Positions 49,098 to 59,157 of a stretch of 64,000 nucleotides of DNA are shown here, piece after piece. Both the position numbers and the translations under genes were made by a program. This stretch comes from Paraburkholderia domus (lineage in GTDB: Bacteria; Pseudomonadota; Gammaproteobacteria; Burkholderiales; Burkholderiaceae): positions 1-64,000 of the forward strand of contig NZ_CAJNAT010000032.1 in assembly GCF_905220705.1 (NCBI RefSeq), given 5' to 3'. Under the pieces are notes generated by a model, which made no database searches, was not told where the DNA came from, and was given only the letters and a program-made list of their open reading frames with translations. How positions within the stretch are numbered: the stretch's first letter is position 1; each line of letters opens with the position of its first letter.

Positions 49098-49409
49098 TTA
49101 CTGACCGTCCATCTGCATGGGTTGAGCGGGATTCGCGACCGGTGCAGGCGTGCCGGTTTGCGACGACCCGTTTGCCGAAGAACCATAGCCGGTGGTGTCA
49201 TGCTGTGCGGCTACGCGTGCTTCAGCGGCCTGGATGTCCGCGGGGTAGGTGGAATCAGTTGCCACAGCGGGGTTATAGCCAGCCTTTTCAATCTGGATCA
49301 GTTGCGCCTTGACCTCAGCGCGGGTCAGCGGTTGTTCGGACTGTGCAAACGAAGCCACCGGGGCTGCGATGGAAATGACCAGCGCGACTGCTTTGATCAG
49401 CGATTTCAT
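49098..49409 (-). CDS. DUF4148-domain secreted small protein
   Basis: A 103-residue precursor with a Sec signal peptide (MKSLIKAVALVISIAAPVASFA) followed by the DUF4148 core QPLTRAEVKAQLIQIEKAGYNP, then DSTYPADIQAAEARVAAQ. The C-terminal 30 residues are a Gly/Ser/Pro/Gln-rich tail. DUF4148 proteins are small periplasmic proteins very common in Burkholderia and Ralstonia. Their role is unknown. GGAGGG lies 7 bases before the ATG at 49409. Confidence 0.9.
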   Translation of the reverse strand: MKSLIKAVALVISIAAPVASFAQSEQPLTRAEVKAQLIQIEKAGYNPAVATDSTYPADIQAAEARVAAQHDTTGYGSSANGSSQTGTPAPVANPAQPMQMDGQ

Positions 49410-49583
49410 GATGCTTCCCTCCGGGAATTGTTTTATCCGGCGCCACAAACTGTGTTCGGCGACCTATGGAGGGATTCTAGGAAGCGGGTGATCCAGGGCA
49501 AACCCCTAAACGGGTAATTCAGTCTTGCTGCAAACGATAAGTCGGCGTTATGTAATGCTCTTCGTAAGATATGAAGAATTGCT

Positions 49584-50669
49584 TCAGACTCCAGAACGTA
49601 CGCCCACTCGATACGCCGTCACCTGCCGGTATGCGTTGCCGGGCCGCACGATAACCTGCTCCTGCTCAGCCATATTGACCTGGTTCGGAAAGCCGCCCGC
49701 TTCGAGACAAAGTCCCGCGTGCGGTTGGTACGCGATGCCGCCGCGTCCCCTGTCGCCATTCAGCGCATTGCCGGTATAGAGCTGTAAGCCGCGCTGATCG
49801 GTCGATACGGTCAGCTCGCGCCCGCTGCCAGGGTCGTACGCGCATGCAACCTCGCGTATCCGCAACGCGCGGGCTGCCGTCGTGGCGTCAGCCGTGTCAC
49901 ACAGCACATAACAGTGATCGAAGCCGCCAGCCCTCGCAAGCTGCGCGTGCGGCCAATCGAGCCGTGCGCCGATCGGCGCACTTTGTCTGAAGTCGAACGC
50001 ATTGCCCGCTACGCTGGCAAGCTCGCAAGGAATCATCGACGCATCGACTTCGAAGAACTGCTCGGCATCGATCGACAACACATGTCCGCGAATGTCGGTA
50101 TCCCGCCGACCCGTCAGGTTGAAGTAGGGATGGCTCGTCAGATTGAGTGGGGTCGCTGCATCGGTGATGGCTTCATAGTCGATCGTCAACGTGCCGTCGT
50201 CGTCGAGCGCGTAACGCACTTGCACCGTTACGTTGCCTGGAAAGCCGGCGTCGCCTTCGGGTGATTCCAGGCGCATGACCAACGCGCCGTTGTCTTCGCT
50301 TACATCCCACAGCGCGCGATGAAAACCCTGTGTGCCGCCATGCAGCAGATTCGCACCTTCGTTGCGATCGAGCGTGTACTCAATGCCGTCGAGCGTGAAA
50401 CGCGCATCGGCAATGCGATTCGCCCACCGGCCAATCAGTCCGCCCATGTAGGTGGTGGCCGCAACATACTCGGCGGGCGTGTCGTGGCCGAGCAGGATGT
50501 CGCCGAGACGCCCCGCGCGGTCGGGCGTATGCCACGAGACCAGCGTCGCGCCCAGGTCGCTGATAGCGACTTTCATGCCGTGCGCATTGCGCAGCGTGAA
50601 GAGCCGCACAGGATCGCCGCCGGGCAGCGCGCCCCACGGCTCAGAAGAAAGTGGTGCGATGCTGATCAT
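49584..50669 (-). CDS. galM: Aldose 1-epimerase (mutarotase)
   Basis: A 361-residue GalM-family enzyme that interconverts alpha and beta anomers of aldoses. The catalytic His pair is in NEGANLLHGGTQGFHRALWD and LTSHPYFNLTG, and the catalytic Glu in HAGLCLEAGGFPNQVN. GLQLYTGN is another family mark. It is the last gene of a - strand pair with xylR, 33 bases apart. In this locus it most likely equilibrates D-xylose anomers for xylose isomerase rather than serving galactose, since no Leloir genes are near. Confidence 0.92.
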   Translation of the reverse strand: MISIAPLSSEPWGALPGGDPVRLFTLRNAHGMKVAISDLGATLVSWHTPDRAGRLGDILLGHDTPAEYVAATTYMGGLIGRWANRIADARFTLDGIEYTLDRNEGANLLHGGTQGFHRALWDVSEDNGALVMRLESPEGDAGFPGNVTVQVRYALDDDGTLTIDYEAITDAATPLNLTSHPYFNLTGRRDTDIRGHVLSIDAEQFFEVDASMIPCELASVAGNAFDFRQSAPIGARLDWPHAQLARAGGFDHCYVLCDTADATTAARALRIREVACAYDPGSGRELTVSTDQRGLQLYTGNALNGDRGRGGIAYQPHAGLCLEAGGFPNQVNMAEQEQVIVRPGNAYRQVTAYRVGVRSGV

Positions 50670-50702
50670 GTCGTCGGTGGAGATAGGAGATGAAAGGCAT
50701 GC

Positions 50703-51920
50703 TCAGCCCGGTGCTGCCGTCGAATTGACACGGTCCTGGTATTCGCGCGGCGTACAGCCGAGTTCACGGCGAAAAACTGCGTACATGTATTGCAGCGACG
50801 TGAAGCCACAACGGATCGCCACCTCGGCGCTGGATGCATCGCGCTTCGCGAGCAGCGCTTTCGCGACGTCGAGCTTGTGGCGCAGGATTTCCTGATGCAC
50901 GGTGCATTGGCGTTCGCGCCGGAAATACTCTTCGAGCGACGAACGCGACACACCCACGTAATCGGCAACCTGTTCGGTACGAATGCCCTGGCACGCGTAC
51001 TGACGGATGAAGTGCCGCGCGCGCATCACATACGGACTCGCGAGCGGCTGGTGTTTCGTCGATTCGAGCACATTGATGCCAACCGGCGGCACGAGAATGC
51101 GCCGCCCCGGAAAACGCGCCCCGTGCAGCATCTGATGCAGCAAGTGGGCGGCGGTGCGTCCCATCTCTTCGGTGCCTTGAATCACAGAGGAAAGCGGAAT
51201 GCGGGTCAACGTACGTGTGAGCGGATCGTTGTCGATGCCGATGATCCCCACCTGTTCGGGTACTGGAATGCCTGCGATCAAACAGGCTTGCAGCAGATGC
51301 CGCGCGCGGGCGTCGGTGACGGCAATGATGCCAACCGGCTTCGGCAATTGGCTGAGCCATGCGGTGAGTTGCTCGGTTGCCTGATTCCACGACGGCGCGC
51401 TGGTGGACAGGCCGCGATAGATCTCGGTGCCGATCTGCTCGGCGCTGTGGCCGTCCGCGCTGCGCAGGTGAGCGAATGCCAACTCACGTTGCTGCGCCCA
51501 GCGATTTTCTTGCGCCTGCGGAAGGCTATACAGCGCGAAGTGTTCGAGACCTGCGCCGATCAGATGCGTGTAAGCAAGCGAAACCAGCTTGGCGTTATCG
51601 GTCGCGATATAGGGTAAGTCCGGGGGATAGTGCGCCGGGTCTTCGAACGATGAACCGATTGCCACCACCGGCAACGGACAATCGCGCAGCGCTTCGCCCA
51701 CAGCGGGATCGTCGAAATCCGCGATGATGCCGTCGCCGTCGAAGCGCTCGATACCCGTCAGCCGGCAGCGGAAGTCTTCTTCGAGGAAGAGATCCCACGC
51801 CACCCGCGTCGACAGCAGGTAGTTGCCGATGCCGGTGATGATCTCGCGGTCGTACACCTTGTTCGCGTTGAACAGCAGCGCGATCCGATGGGTCGTCTGT
51901 GGTGTTTGCGGACGGGTCAT
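50703..51920 (-). CDS. xylR: Xylose operon activator XylR (AraC family)
   Basis: A 405-residue regulator. The N-terminal periplasmic-binding-like domain (residues 10-280) has IALLFNANKVYDREIITGIGNYL, DGIIADFDDPAVGEAL, GIIAVTDARARHLL and VGIIGIDNDPLTRTL, typical of XylR. The C-terminal AraC HTH pair (about 300-400) reads IRTEQVADYVGVSRSSLEEYFRRE and SSAEVAIRCGFTSLQYMYAVFRRELG. It binds D-xylose and activates divergent xylA. The start is set at ATG 51920, which gives the E. coli-like length (392). Candidate half-sites lie in the gap with xylA. Confidence 0.94.
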   Translation of the reverse strand: MTRPQTPQTTHRIALLFNANKVYDREIITGIGNYLLSTRVAWDLFLEEDFRCRLTGIERFDGDGIIADFDDPAVGEALRDCPLPVVAIGSSFEDPAHYPPDLPYIATDNAKLVSLAYTHLIGAGLEHFALYSLPQAQENRWAQQRELAFAHLRSADGHSAEQIGTEIYRGLSTSAPSWNQATEQLTAWLSQLPKPVGIIAVTDARARHLLQACLIAGIPVPEQVGIIGIDNDPLTRTLTRIPLSSVIQGTEEMGRTAAHLLHQMLHGARFPGRRILVPPVGINVLESTKHQPLASPYVMRARHFIRQYACQGIRTEQVADYVGVSRSSLEEYFRRERQCTVHQEILRHKLDVAKALLAKRDASSAEVAIRCGFTSLQYMYAVFRRELGCTPREYQDRVNSTAAPG

Positions 51921-52043
51921 GGCAGTGGGCGGCGCGCGGATCGTCGGGACTCGCGGCGCCTTCGTCTCCTGTGAGGTGCGCACCGAAGGCGGCACCGTTT
52001 TTAAGCGTCTGGTTATTCTAGGCCGCGAAGATCGCCCCGGTGT

Positions 52044-52070
52044 GAAACAAACGCATGGGCGGTAAGAAAC
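52044..52070. promoter_or_regulatory. Candidate XylR binding half-sites
   Basis: GAAAC occurs at 52044-52048 and again at 52066-52070, in the contexts GTGAAACAAAC and AAGAAACATCA. They are direct repeats 22 bases apart, two DNA turns, as expected for an AraC-type dimer. They lie in the xylR-xylA gap. Confidence 0.45.
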
Positions 52071-52194
52071 ATCAAGCACGCTGCGCAATTTCGCAATTGC
52101 CGATGCATCTTGCAAGCGGCAGCATGGCGTCACCTTGTCGACCGGCGCGGCGATGTCGCACGGGTTGCAGTGCAGCATAAATCTGGAGACGTTG

Positions 52195-53517
52195 ATGTCC
52201 TACTTCGAACATATTCCCACGATCGGCTACGAAGGCCCGCAGTCGGATAACCCGCTTGCGTATCGCCATTACGACAAGAGCAAACTCGTGCTCGGCAAGA
52301 CACTCGAAGAACATCTGCGGATTGCCGTCTGCTACTGGCATACGTTTGTATGGCCGGGTGTTGATATCTTCGGGCAAGGCACGTTTAGGCGTCCATGGCA
52401 GCAGGCCGGCGATGCCATGGAACGGGCGCAGCAAAAGGCCGACTCCGCATTCGAGTTTTTCACGAAGCTCGGCACGCCGTATTACACGTTTCACGATACC
52501 GATGTCGCGCCCGAAGGTAACAGCCTGAAGGACTATAGCGAGAATTTCACGCGCATCGCTGACTATCTGGCGCGCAAGCAGCAGGATACCGGCATCAAAC
52601 TCTTGTGGGGCACCGCCAATCTGTTCTCGCATCCGCGCTACGCAGCAGGCGCGGCGACAAGTCCGGATCCGGAGATTTTCGCGTTTGCCGCGACGCAGGT
52701 TCGGCACGCGCTCGATGCAACGCAACGGCTCGGCGGCGAGAATTATGTGTTGTGGGGTGGCCGCGAAGGCTACGATACGCTGCTCAATACCGACCTCGTA
52801 CGCGAACGTGATCAGCTTGCCCGTTTCCTGCATATGGTGGTCGAGCACAAGCACAAGATCGGCTTCAAAGGTGCATTGCTGATCGAGCCGAAGCCGCAGG
52901 AGCCGACCAAGCATCAGTACGACTACGACGTGGCGACCGTACACGGCTTCCTGCTGCAACACGGTCTCGAGAAAGAGATTCGCGTGAACATCGAGGCCAA
53001 TCACGCGACGCTTGCCGGTCATTCATTTCATCACGAGATCGCTACCGCTTACGCGCTGGGTATTTTCGGCAGCGTCGACGCGAATCGCGGCGATCAGCAA
53101 AACGGCTGGGATACGGACCAGTTTCCGAACAGCGTCGAGGAACTGACGCTGGCTTTCTACGAAATTCTCAAGCACGGCGGCTTCACCACCGGCGGCATGA
53201 ACTTCGACGCGAAGGTGCGACGGCAGAGCGTCGACGCAGAAGATCTGTTCTTCGGCCATATCGGTGCAATCGATAACCTGGCGCTTGCCGTCGAACGGGC
53301 AGCGACGTTGATCGAAAACGACCGTCTCGAGCAATTCAAACGTCAGCGCTACGCGGGCTGGGAGTCGGAGTTCGGCCGCAAGATCCTGAAGGGCGACTAT
53401 TCGCTCTCGACGCTGGCCACGGATGCATTGACGCGCGGCCTGAATCCACAGCACGCGAGCGGTCGGCAGGAGCAGTTGGAAAACGTTTTGAATCAGGCGA
53501 TTTACAGCAGGCGATAA
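52195..53517 (+). CDS. xylA: D-xylose isomerase
   Basis: A 440-residue class II xylose isomerase converting D-xylose to D-xylulose. The catalytic His-Asp is in [12 protein letters not shown]. Metal ligands lie in [37 protein letters not shown] and [21 protein letters not shown], and the last Asp is in [13 protein letters not shown]. All are intact. ATG at 52195 follows CTGGAG by 6 bases. It is the first gene of a + strand group xylA-xylF-xylG-xylH, divergent from xylR. Length and N-terminal block match E. coli XylA (440). Confidence 0.97.
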   Translation: MSYFEHIPTIGYEGPQSDNPLAYRHYDKSKLVLGKTLEEHLRIAVCYWHTFVWPGVDIFGQGTFRRPWQQAGDAMERAQQKADSAFEFFTKLGTPYYTFHDTDVAPEGNSLKDYSENFTRIADYLARKQQDTGIKLLWGTANLFSHPRYAAGAATSPDPEIFAFAATQVRHALDATQRLGGENYVLWGGREGYDTLLNTDLVRERDQLARFLHMVVEHKHKIGFKGALLIEPKPQEPTKHQYDYDVATVHGFLLQHGLEKEIRVNIEANHATLAGHSFHHEIATAYALGIFGSVDANRGDQQNGWDTDQFPNSVEELTLAFYEILKHGGFTTGGMNFDAKVRRQSVDAEDLFFGHIGAIDNLALAVERAATLIENDRLEQFKRQRYAGWESEFGRKILKGDYSLSTLATDALTRGLNPQHASGRQEQLENVLNQAIYSRR

Positions 53518-53692
53518 AGAGGCACCACGAAGTAAAGGTCACAGAAAGGCGAGAAGAAATACATAAATAAATCGCGCGGCCACGTCGATCGCGCGAAGAA
53601 AAGAAGCTTTGGGTTGTCGCTTGTCCGGTCCTGTGGCTCGCAGCACGGACCGTCCAATCCGGTATTCCGGCTATCAGAACAAGGAGTGAGAC

Positions 53693-54721
53693 ATGAAATT
53701 CGCAACGCGTCGTACCGTACTGAGTTCGCTCGTGTGTGGAGCGATGCTCGCCAGCCTGTCGCTTGTCGCGCCGCTCGCGCATGCAAGCAAGGACCATCCG
53801 GAAATTGGCTTCTGCATCGACGATCTGCGTGTCGAACGCTGGTCGCGCGATCGTGACTATTTCGTTGCAGCAGCAGAAAAGCTCGGCGCCAAAGTATCGG
53901 TGCAATCGGCTGATGCGAGCGAAGAGCGACAGATTTCACAAATCGAAAATCTGATCTCGCGTGGCGTCGACGTGATCGTGATCGTGCCGTTCAATTCGAA
54001 GACCCTCGGTAATGTGGTCGCCGAAGCCAAGAAGGCGGGCATCAAGGTCGTCTCGTATGACCGCCTGATTCTCGACGCTGACGTAGATGCCTATATCTCT
54101 TTCGACAACGAGAAGGTCGGAGAACTGCAAGCGCAAGGTGTCTACAACGCGCAACCGAAGGGCAACTACTTCATGCTCGGCGGCGCGCCGACCGACAACA
54201 ATGCAAAGATGTTGCGTGAGGGCCAACTCAAAGTGTTGAAGCCCGCGATAGACAAGGGCGATATTAAGATCGTCGGTCAGCAGTGGGTGCCGGAGTGGAG
54301 CGCGTCGACGGCGCTGCGCATCGTCGAAGATGCGCTCACGGCGAACAACAACAAGATTGACGCGATTGTTGCCTCGAACGACGGCACCGCAGGCGGGGCG
54401 ATTCAGGCGCTTGCTGCACAACACATGGCGGGCAAAGTGCCGGTGTCGGGCCAGGATGCCGATCTTGCAGCAGTGAAACGCGTGATCGCCGGCACGCAGA
54501 CCATGACCGTGTACAAACCGCTGAAACTGATCGCAGGCGAAGCGGCGAAACTCTCTGTCGCGCTGGCAAGGGGCGAGAAGCCAGCCTTTAACGCGCAGTA
54601 CGACAACGGCAAGAAGAAGGTGGACACGGTGCTTCTGCAACCCACGTTGCTCACCAAGAGCAATGTCGATGTAGTCGTCAAGGACGGCTTCTATACCCAG
54701 GCCCAGCTCGCAAGCCAATGA
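53693..54721 (+). CDS. xylF: D-xylose ABC transporter, substrate-binding protein
   Basis: A 342-residue periplasmic binding protein with a signal peptide of about 31 residues (ending AHA). The mature protein opens HPEIGFCIDDLRVERWSRDRDYFV, the XylF signature. NLISRGVDVIVIVPFNSKTLGN and AIVASNDGTAGGAIQAL are further family marks. AAGGAG lies 7 bases before the ATG. It starts 175 bases after xylA, enough for a separate promoter or processing site, and is followed by the ATPase and permease. Confidence 0.95.
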   Translation: MKFATRRTVLSSLVCGAMLASLSLVAPLAHASKDHPEIGFCIDDLRVERWSRDRDYFVAAAEKLGAKVSVQSADASEERQISQIENLISRGVDVIVIVPFNSKTLGNVVAEAKKAGIKVVSYDRLILDADVDAYISFDNEKVGELQAQGVYNAQPKGNYFMLGGAPTDNNAKMLREGQLKVLKPAIDKGDIKIVGQQWVPEWSASTALRIVEDALTANNNKIDAIVASNDGTAGGAIQALAAQHMAGKVPVSGQDADLAAVKRVIAGTQTMTVYKPLKLIAGEAAKLSVALARGEKPAFNAQYDNGKKKVDTVLLQPTLLTKSNVDVVVKDGFYTQAQLASQ

Positions 54722-54809
54722 GCGTAACGAGTGCGCGGTCCAAGCCGGTGTGCCGGGCATGTGTCAGGCACATCGGCGCGACCGCGCGCCTTGCAGCGAG
54801 GCATAGCGA

Positions 54810-56378
54810 ATGAGCGAACCATTACTGGCGATGCGCGGCATCGTCAAAGCGTTTTCCGGCGTGAAGGCGCTCGACGGCATCGACTTGACGGTGGCGCCAG
54901 GCGAGTGCGTCGGCTTGTGCGGAGAAAACGGCGCGGGCAAATCGACGCTGATGAAAGTACTGTCCGGCGTCTATCCGCACGGCACCTGGGATGGCGAAAT
55001 AATCTGGGAAGGCGAACCGCTGAAGGCTGCGAGCATAAGGGACACGGAACGCGCCGGCATTATCATCATCCACCAGGAGTTGATGCTGGTGCCGGAGCTT
55101 TCTGTGGCGGAGAATATCTTTCTCGGCAACGAAATCACGCTGCCAGGCGGCAGGATGAACTACGCCGCCATGTACCAACGCGCCGATGAACTGCTGCGCG
55201 AACTCGGCATAAGCGGCATCAACTCAGCTCAGCCGGTGATGAACTACGGCGGCGGCCACCAGCAACTGATCGAGATCGCGAAGGCGCTGAACAAGCGCGC
55301 AAAACTATTGATCCTCGATGAACCGTCTTCGTCGCTGACTGCAACGGAGATACACATCCTGCTGGATATCGTGCGTGATCTGAAGCGGCGCGGTGTCGCC
55401 TGCGTCTACATCTCGCACAAGCTCGACGAAGTAGCGGCCGTGTGCGACACAATCAGCGTGATTCGCGACGGCCGCCATGTCGCGACCGAGTCCATGCGCG
55501 CGCTGACCACGGACCGCATCATCTCCTTGATGGTGGGCCGCGAAATCAAGAACCTGTTTCCGCGTGAACCGCATCCCATCGGCGACGTGATCTTCGAAGC
55601 GCGTCACGTGACCTGTTTCGATGTCACCAATCCGCGCCGCAAGCGGGTGAACGATGTGTCGTTTGCGCTGCGACGCGGTGAGATTCTCGGCGTTGCCGGT
55701 TTGGTCGGCGCTGGGCGCACGGAACTGATGCAGGCGATCTTCGGCGCGTATCCCGGTGTGAGCGAGGCGACCGTGGTGATGGACGGCAAGCCGTTGAAGA
55801 TTCGCGCCCCTGTCGACGCGATTCGCGCCGGGATCGGCATGGTGCCCGAAGATCGAAAGCGCCATGGCATCGTGCCGGGTTTGAGCGTCGGGCACAACAT
55901 CACGCTTGCGGTGTTGCAACGATTCGCGAAGGGCGGCCGTATCGATTCCGCCGCCGAACTCGACACGATTCACACGGAGATGAAGCGGCTCTCAGTGCGC
56001 GCGGCACATCCGATGCTTTCGATTGCGAGCTTGTCAGGCGGCAATCAGCAGAAGGCCGTGCTGACGCGCATGCTGCTGACCGACCCAAAGGTGCTGATCC
56101 TCGACGAACCGACGCGAGGTGTCGACGTCGGTGCGAAGTTCGAAATCTACAAACTGATTTTTCAGCTGGCGCACCGCGGCATGTCGATCGTGATGGTGTC
56201 ATCCGAATTGCCTGAAGTGCTCGGTATCAGCGATCGCGTGCTGGTCATCGGCGAAGGCGAATTGCGCGGCGATTTCGTCAACGACGGCCTCACGCAAGAG
56301 GACATTCTCGGCGCCGCAATCCGTCCTGTGCAGCGATCCCTCAACCCGACCGCACCAACCGAAGCGAGTGCCGCATGA
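54810..56378 (+). CDS. xylG: D-xylose ABC transporter, ATP-binding protein
   Basis: A 522-residue tandem ABC ATPase. The first half has Walker [10 protein letters not shown] (38-46), a signature-like [15 protein letters not shown] and Walker [12 protein letters not shown]. The second half has a degenerate nucleotide loop [10 protein letters not shown], signature [15 protein letters not shown] and [13 protein letters not shown]. This asymmetry is normal in CUT2 sugar ATPases. The gene lies 88 bases after xylF and overlaps xylH by 4 bases. Confidence 0.95.
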   Translation: MSEPLLAMRGIVKAFSGVKALDGIDLTVAPGECVGLCGENGAGKSTLMKVLSGVYPHGTWDGEIIWEGEPLKAASIRDTERAGIIIIHQELMLVPELSVAENIFLGNEITLPGGRMNYAAMYQRADELLRELGISGINSAQPVMNYGGGHQQLIEIAKALNKRAKLLILDEPSSSLTATEIHILLDIVRDLKRRGVACVYISHKLDEVAAVCDTISVIRDGRHVATESMRALTTDRIISLMVGREIKNLFPREPHPIGDVIFEARHVTCFDVTNPRRKRVNDVSFALRRGEILGVAGLVGAGRTELMQAIFGAYPGVSEATVVMDGKPLKIRAPVDAIRAGIGMVPEDRKRHGIVPGLSVGHNITLAVLQRFAKGGRIDSAAELDTIHTEMKRLSVRAAHPMLSIASLSGGNQQKAVLTRMLLTDPKVLILDEPTRGVDVGAKFEIYKLIFQLAHRGMSIVMVSSELPEVLGISDRVLVIGEGELRGDFVNDGLTQEDILGAAIRPVQRSLNPTAPTEASAA

Positions 56379-57574
56379 CTCCCGACGTCACTTCCCAACC
56401 CGCCGACGGCGCTGCGTCGCGAGGCGCATTCGGTGGCCCGCAGCGCATTCAGCAACTGTTCGCGCGTTACAAGATTCTCGCGTTGCTGATCGCCGTGGCC
56501 GTGATCTGGATTTTCTTTTCCTTTCTGACACACGGCGCGTTCGTGACACCGCGCAATCTGTCGAATCTGCTGCGGCAGATGTCGATTACCGGCATGCTCG
56601 CGTGTGGCATGGTGTTCGTGATCATTGCGGGTGAAATCGATCTGTCGGTCGGGTCGTTGCTGGGTCTGCTCGGCGGTGTCGCGGCGATTCTCGACGTCAA
56701 CCGGCATTGGCCGATCGGTGTCACCGTGCCCGTGGTGATGCTGCTCGGCGTGCTGGTCGGCATGTTCAACGGATGGTGGTCGACGTACCGGCGTGTGCCT
56801 TCGTTTATTGTTGGCCTCGGCGGCATGCTGGCCTATCGCGGCATTCTGCTCGGCGTCACCGGCGGTTCGACGATTGCGCCGGTCTCCGATGGGTTTGTGT
56901 TTGTCGGTCAGGGGTATTTGCCGCGCCTGGCGGGCGATACGCTGGCCGTCGTGCTGTTTGTCGTACTGGCCTTTCTGACTGTGCGGCAACGAAGCAACCG
57001 TGAGCGTTACAAGTTGCGGGTGGTGCCGATCTGGCAGGACGTCGCGAAAGTGGTCGGGGCGGGCGTGATTCTGGCCGCGTTTGTTGCCACGCTCGATCGT
57101 TATGGCGGCATTCCTGTGCCGGTTCTGCTGCTGCTCGCGCTGTTGGGCGTTTTCACGTGGATCGCGACGCAGACCGTTTTCGGTCGGCGCATCTATGCGG
57201 TGGGGTCCAACCTGGAAGCGACGCGGCTCTCCGGCGTGAATACCAACCGCGTGAAACTGGCCATCTTTGCACTGATGGGACTGATGTGTGCGTTCGCAGG
57301 GATCGTCAATACGGCGCGACTCGCGGCCGGCTCACCGTCGGCAGGATCGATGGGCGAGCTCGACGCCATCGCCGCGTGTTTTATCGGCGGGACATCGATG
57401 CGCGGCGGCTCCGGAACGGTCTACGGTGCGTTGATCGGCGCGCTGGTGATGGCGAGTCTGGACAACGGCATGTCGATGCTCGACGTCGACGCGTACTGGC
57501 AGATGATCGTGAAGGGCAGCATTCTGGTGCTGGCCGTGTGGATCGATGTGGTGTCGGGGTCGAACCGGCGGTGA
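56375..57574 (+). CDS. xylH: D-xylose ABC transporter, permease protein
   Basis: A 399-residue membrane permease with about ten to eleven TM helices, close to the 393 residues of E. coli Xyl[25 protein letters not shown] is the conserved CUT2 motif, with [17 protein letters not shown] and [26 protein letters not shown] near the end. It overlaps xylG by ATGA, so the two are coupled. Last gene of the xylose group, with a hairpin 10 bases after its stop. Confidence 0.95.
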   Translation: MTPDVTSQPADGAASRGAFGGPQRIQQLFARYKILALLIAVAVIWIFFSFLTHGAFVTPRNLSNLLRQMSITGMLACGMVFVIIAGEIDLSVGSLLGLLGGVAAILDVNRHWPIGVTVPVVMLLGVLVGMFNGWWSTYRRVPSFIVGLGGMLAYRGILLGVTGGSTIAPVSDGFVFVGQGYLPRLAGDTLAVVLFVVLAFLTVRQRSNRERYKLRVVPIWQDVAKVVGAGVILAAFVATLDRYGGIPVPVLLLLALLGVFTWIATQTVFGRRIYAVGSNLEATRLSGVNTNRVKLAIFALMGLMCAFAGIVNTARLAAGSPSAGSMGELDAIAACFIGGTSMRGGSGTVYGALIGALVMASLDNGMSMLDVDAYWQMIVKGSILVLAVWIDVVSGSNRR

Positions 57575-57583
57575 GGCATCCGG

Positions 57584-57612
57584 CGGTGCGTCACGCAAAT
57601 AGTGACGCACCG
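57584..57612. terminator. Hairpin between xylH and the convergent aldehyde dehydrogenase gene
   Basis: An 11-bp perfect stem (57584-57594 with 57602-57612) with a 7-base loop lies in the 59-base convergent gap. The flanks lack a clear T tract on either strand, so termination may be factor-assisted. Confidence 0.55.
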
Positions 57613-57633
57613 TCTACTGAGCGATCAAACGCT

Positions 57634-59055
57634 TTAGTTCACGCCCAGCAATGACTTCGGTTCCATGAAGGCTTCCAACCCGAACGTGCCGTATTCCCGC
57701 CCGATGCCCGATTGCTTGAAGCCGCCAAACGGTGCGGCTGGTTCGTGTGCCAACGTGTTGATCAGTACACGCCCAGCGTCGATTCGAGTGGCGACAGCGC
57801 GAGCCCGCGCCGCATCGGCCGAGAGCACGTAGGCTTGCAGCCCGTAGCTCGTGTCATTGGCGATTGCAATTGCTTCCTCGGTATCGCGATACGCAATGAT
57901 CGACAGCACCGGCCCAAAAATCTCTTCACGGGCAATCGTCATGTCGTTGCTGACGCCGCTAAATACGGTCGGACGCACGAACCAGCCGCGCTCCACGCCT
58001 TCCGGACGGCCCTCGCCACCGGCAATCAATCGCGCGCCTTCGTCGATGCCGATGCCGATGTAGCGCTGCACGCGCTCCCACTGCTTGTGGCTGACCATCG
58101 GGCCGATCTGCGTATTGGGATCGCGTGGATCACCGGCTTGCGTGCGAGCGACTTCAAAGCGCACCCGCTCTTCGAATTCCGTAAGGCGGCTCTGCGGTAC
58201 GAGAATCCGTGTACCGGCGATACACGCCTGACCGCTGTTCATGAACCCTGCCTGGAGCGCCAGCGGCACCGCTTCCGCGAAATCGGCGTCGTCGAGTATG
58301 ACGACCGGCGATTTGCCGCCCAACTCTAACGTGACGCGTTTCAATGTCTCCGCGCCGGTGCGCAGGATCGTCTTGCCGACAGCGGTCGATCCGGTGAAGG
58401 AAATCTTCGCCACGTCCGGATGCGCGCTGATTTCCGCCCCCACAGTGTCACCCCGGCCCGTGACGATATTGAACACGCCCGCGGGCAGGCCGGCTTCGTG
58501 CAGTGCCTCGGTGATGATCCGTGTCTGGATCGCGCTCATTTCACTCGGCTTGATGACGGCCGTGCAGCCCGCCGCAATCGCTGCAGCCAGCTTCCCGCAG
58601 ATAAAGCCGCCATTGCTATTCCACGGCGTAATCAAGCCGGCGACGCCGAGCGGTTGCATGACGACGTCGGCGGTGCCGGCGCGTCGCGTGAAATCATAGG
58701 TCTGCAAGACCTTGATGACTTCCGCCAGCACGTCCGCTGGGTATTTCGCCATCCAGCGTGCGCGTGACACCGGCGCACCGTATTCCTCGACGATGGCTTC
58801 GAACAGTTCGTCTTCTCTCGCTTGAACCGCGGCGTGCATGCGTCCGAGCAGGGCGATCCGCTCTTCCCTGCTGGTGCGGGAAAACGCCGGGAAGGCGCGT
58901 TTGGCGGCGGCGATCGCGCGGCGAGCGTCTTCCGCGTCGGCCAGACGCACCTTGCCGATCACCGTTTCCTTGGCCGGGTTGTGAAGATCGAACCACTCTT
59001 CGCCGTGCGGGGTGACGAACGCGCCGTCGATATAAACCTTGTCGATTTGCTGCAT
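57634..59055 (-). CDS. NAD(P)-dependent aldehyde dehydrogenase
   Basis: A 473-residue ALDH-superfamily enzyme. The expected residues are present: Asn146 (TPWNSN), Lys169 (IKPSE), the cofactor motif FTGSTAVGK, Glu244 (LELGGKSP) and nucleophile Cys278 (NSGQACIAGT). It ends GGFKQSGIGREYGTFGLEAFMEPKSLLG. Closest in feel to broad aldehyde or semialdehyde dehydrogenases; the substrate is not determinable. It converges on xylH and is divergent from its own LysR gene. I therefore treat it as a separate unit from xylose metabolism. Confidence 0.9.
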   Translation of the reverse strand: MQQIDKVYIDGAFVTPHGEEWFDLHNPAKETVIGKVRLADAEDARRAIAAAKRAFPAFSRTSREERIALLGRMHAAVQAREDELFEAIVEEYGAPVSRARWMAKYPADVLAEVIKVLQTYDFTRRAGTADVVMQPLGVAGLITPWNSNGGFICGKLAAAIAAGCTAVIKPSEMSAIQTRIITEALHEAGLPAGVFNIVTGRGDTVGAEISAHPDVAKISFTGSTAVGKTILRTGAETLKRVTLELGGKSPVVILDDADFAEAVPLALQAGFMNSGQACIAGTRILVPQSRLTEFEERVRFEVARTQAGDPRDPNTQIGPMVSHKQWERVQRYIGIGIDEGARLIAGGEGRPEGVERGWFVRPTVFSGVSNDMTIAREEIFGPVLSIIAYRDTEEAIAIANDTSYGLQAYVLSADAARARAVATRIDAGRVLINTLAHEPAAPFGGFKQSGIGREYGTFGLEAFMEPKSLLGVN

Positions 59056-59157
59056 AAAAGTTCCTACCCAGGAAGTCGTGTTGCCTCAACGATAGGCTCA
59101 GTGGATTAAGCCGACTAGCCATATAATCAAGGATGATTCGTTGAGCAGGATGGGATA

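Noticed and set aside
57634-59055. Aldehyde dehydrogenase as 2-oxoglutarate semialdehyde dehydrogenase of an oxidative xylose route
   Set aside because: It is in a separate convergent unit with its own LysR, and no xylonate dehydratase genes are present.
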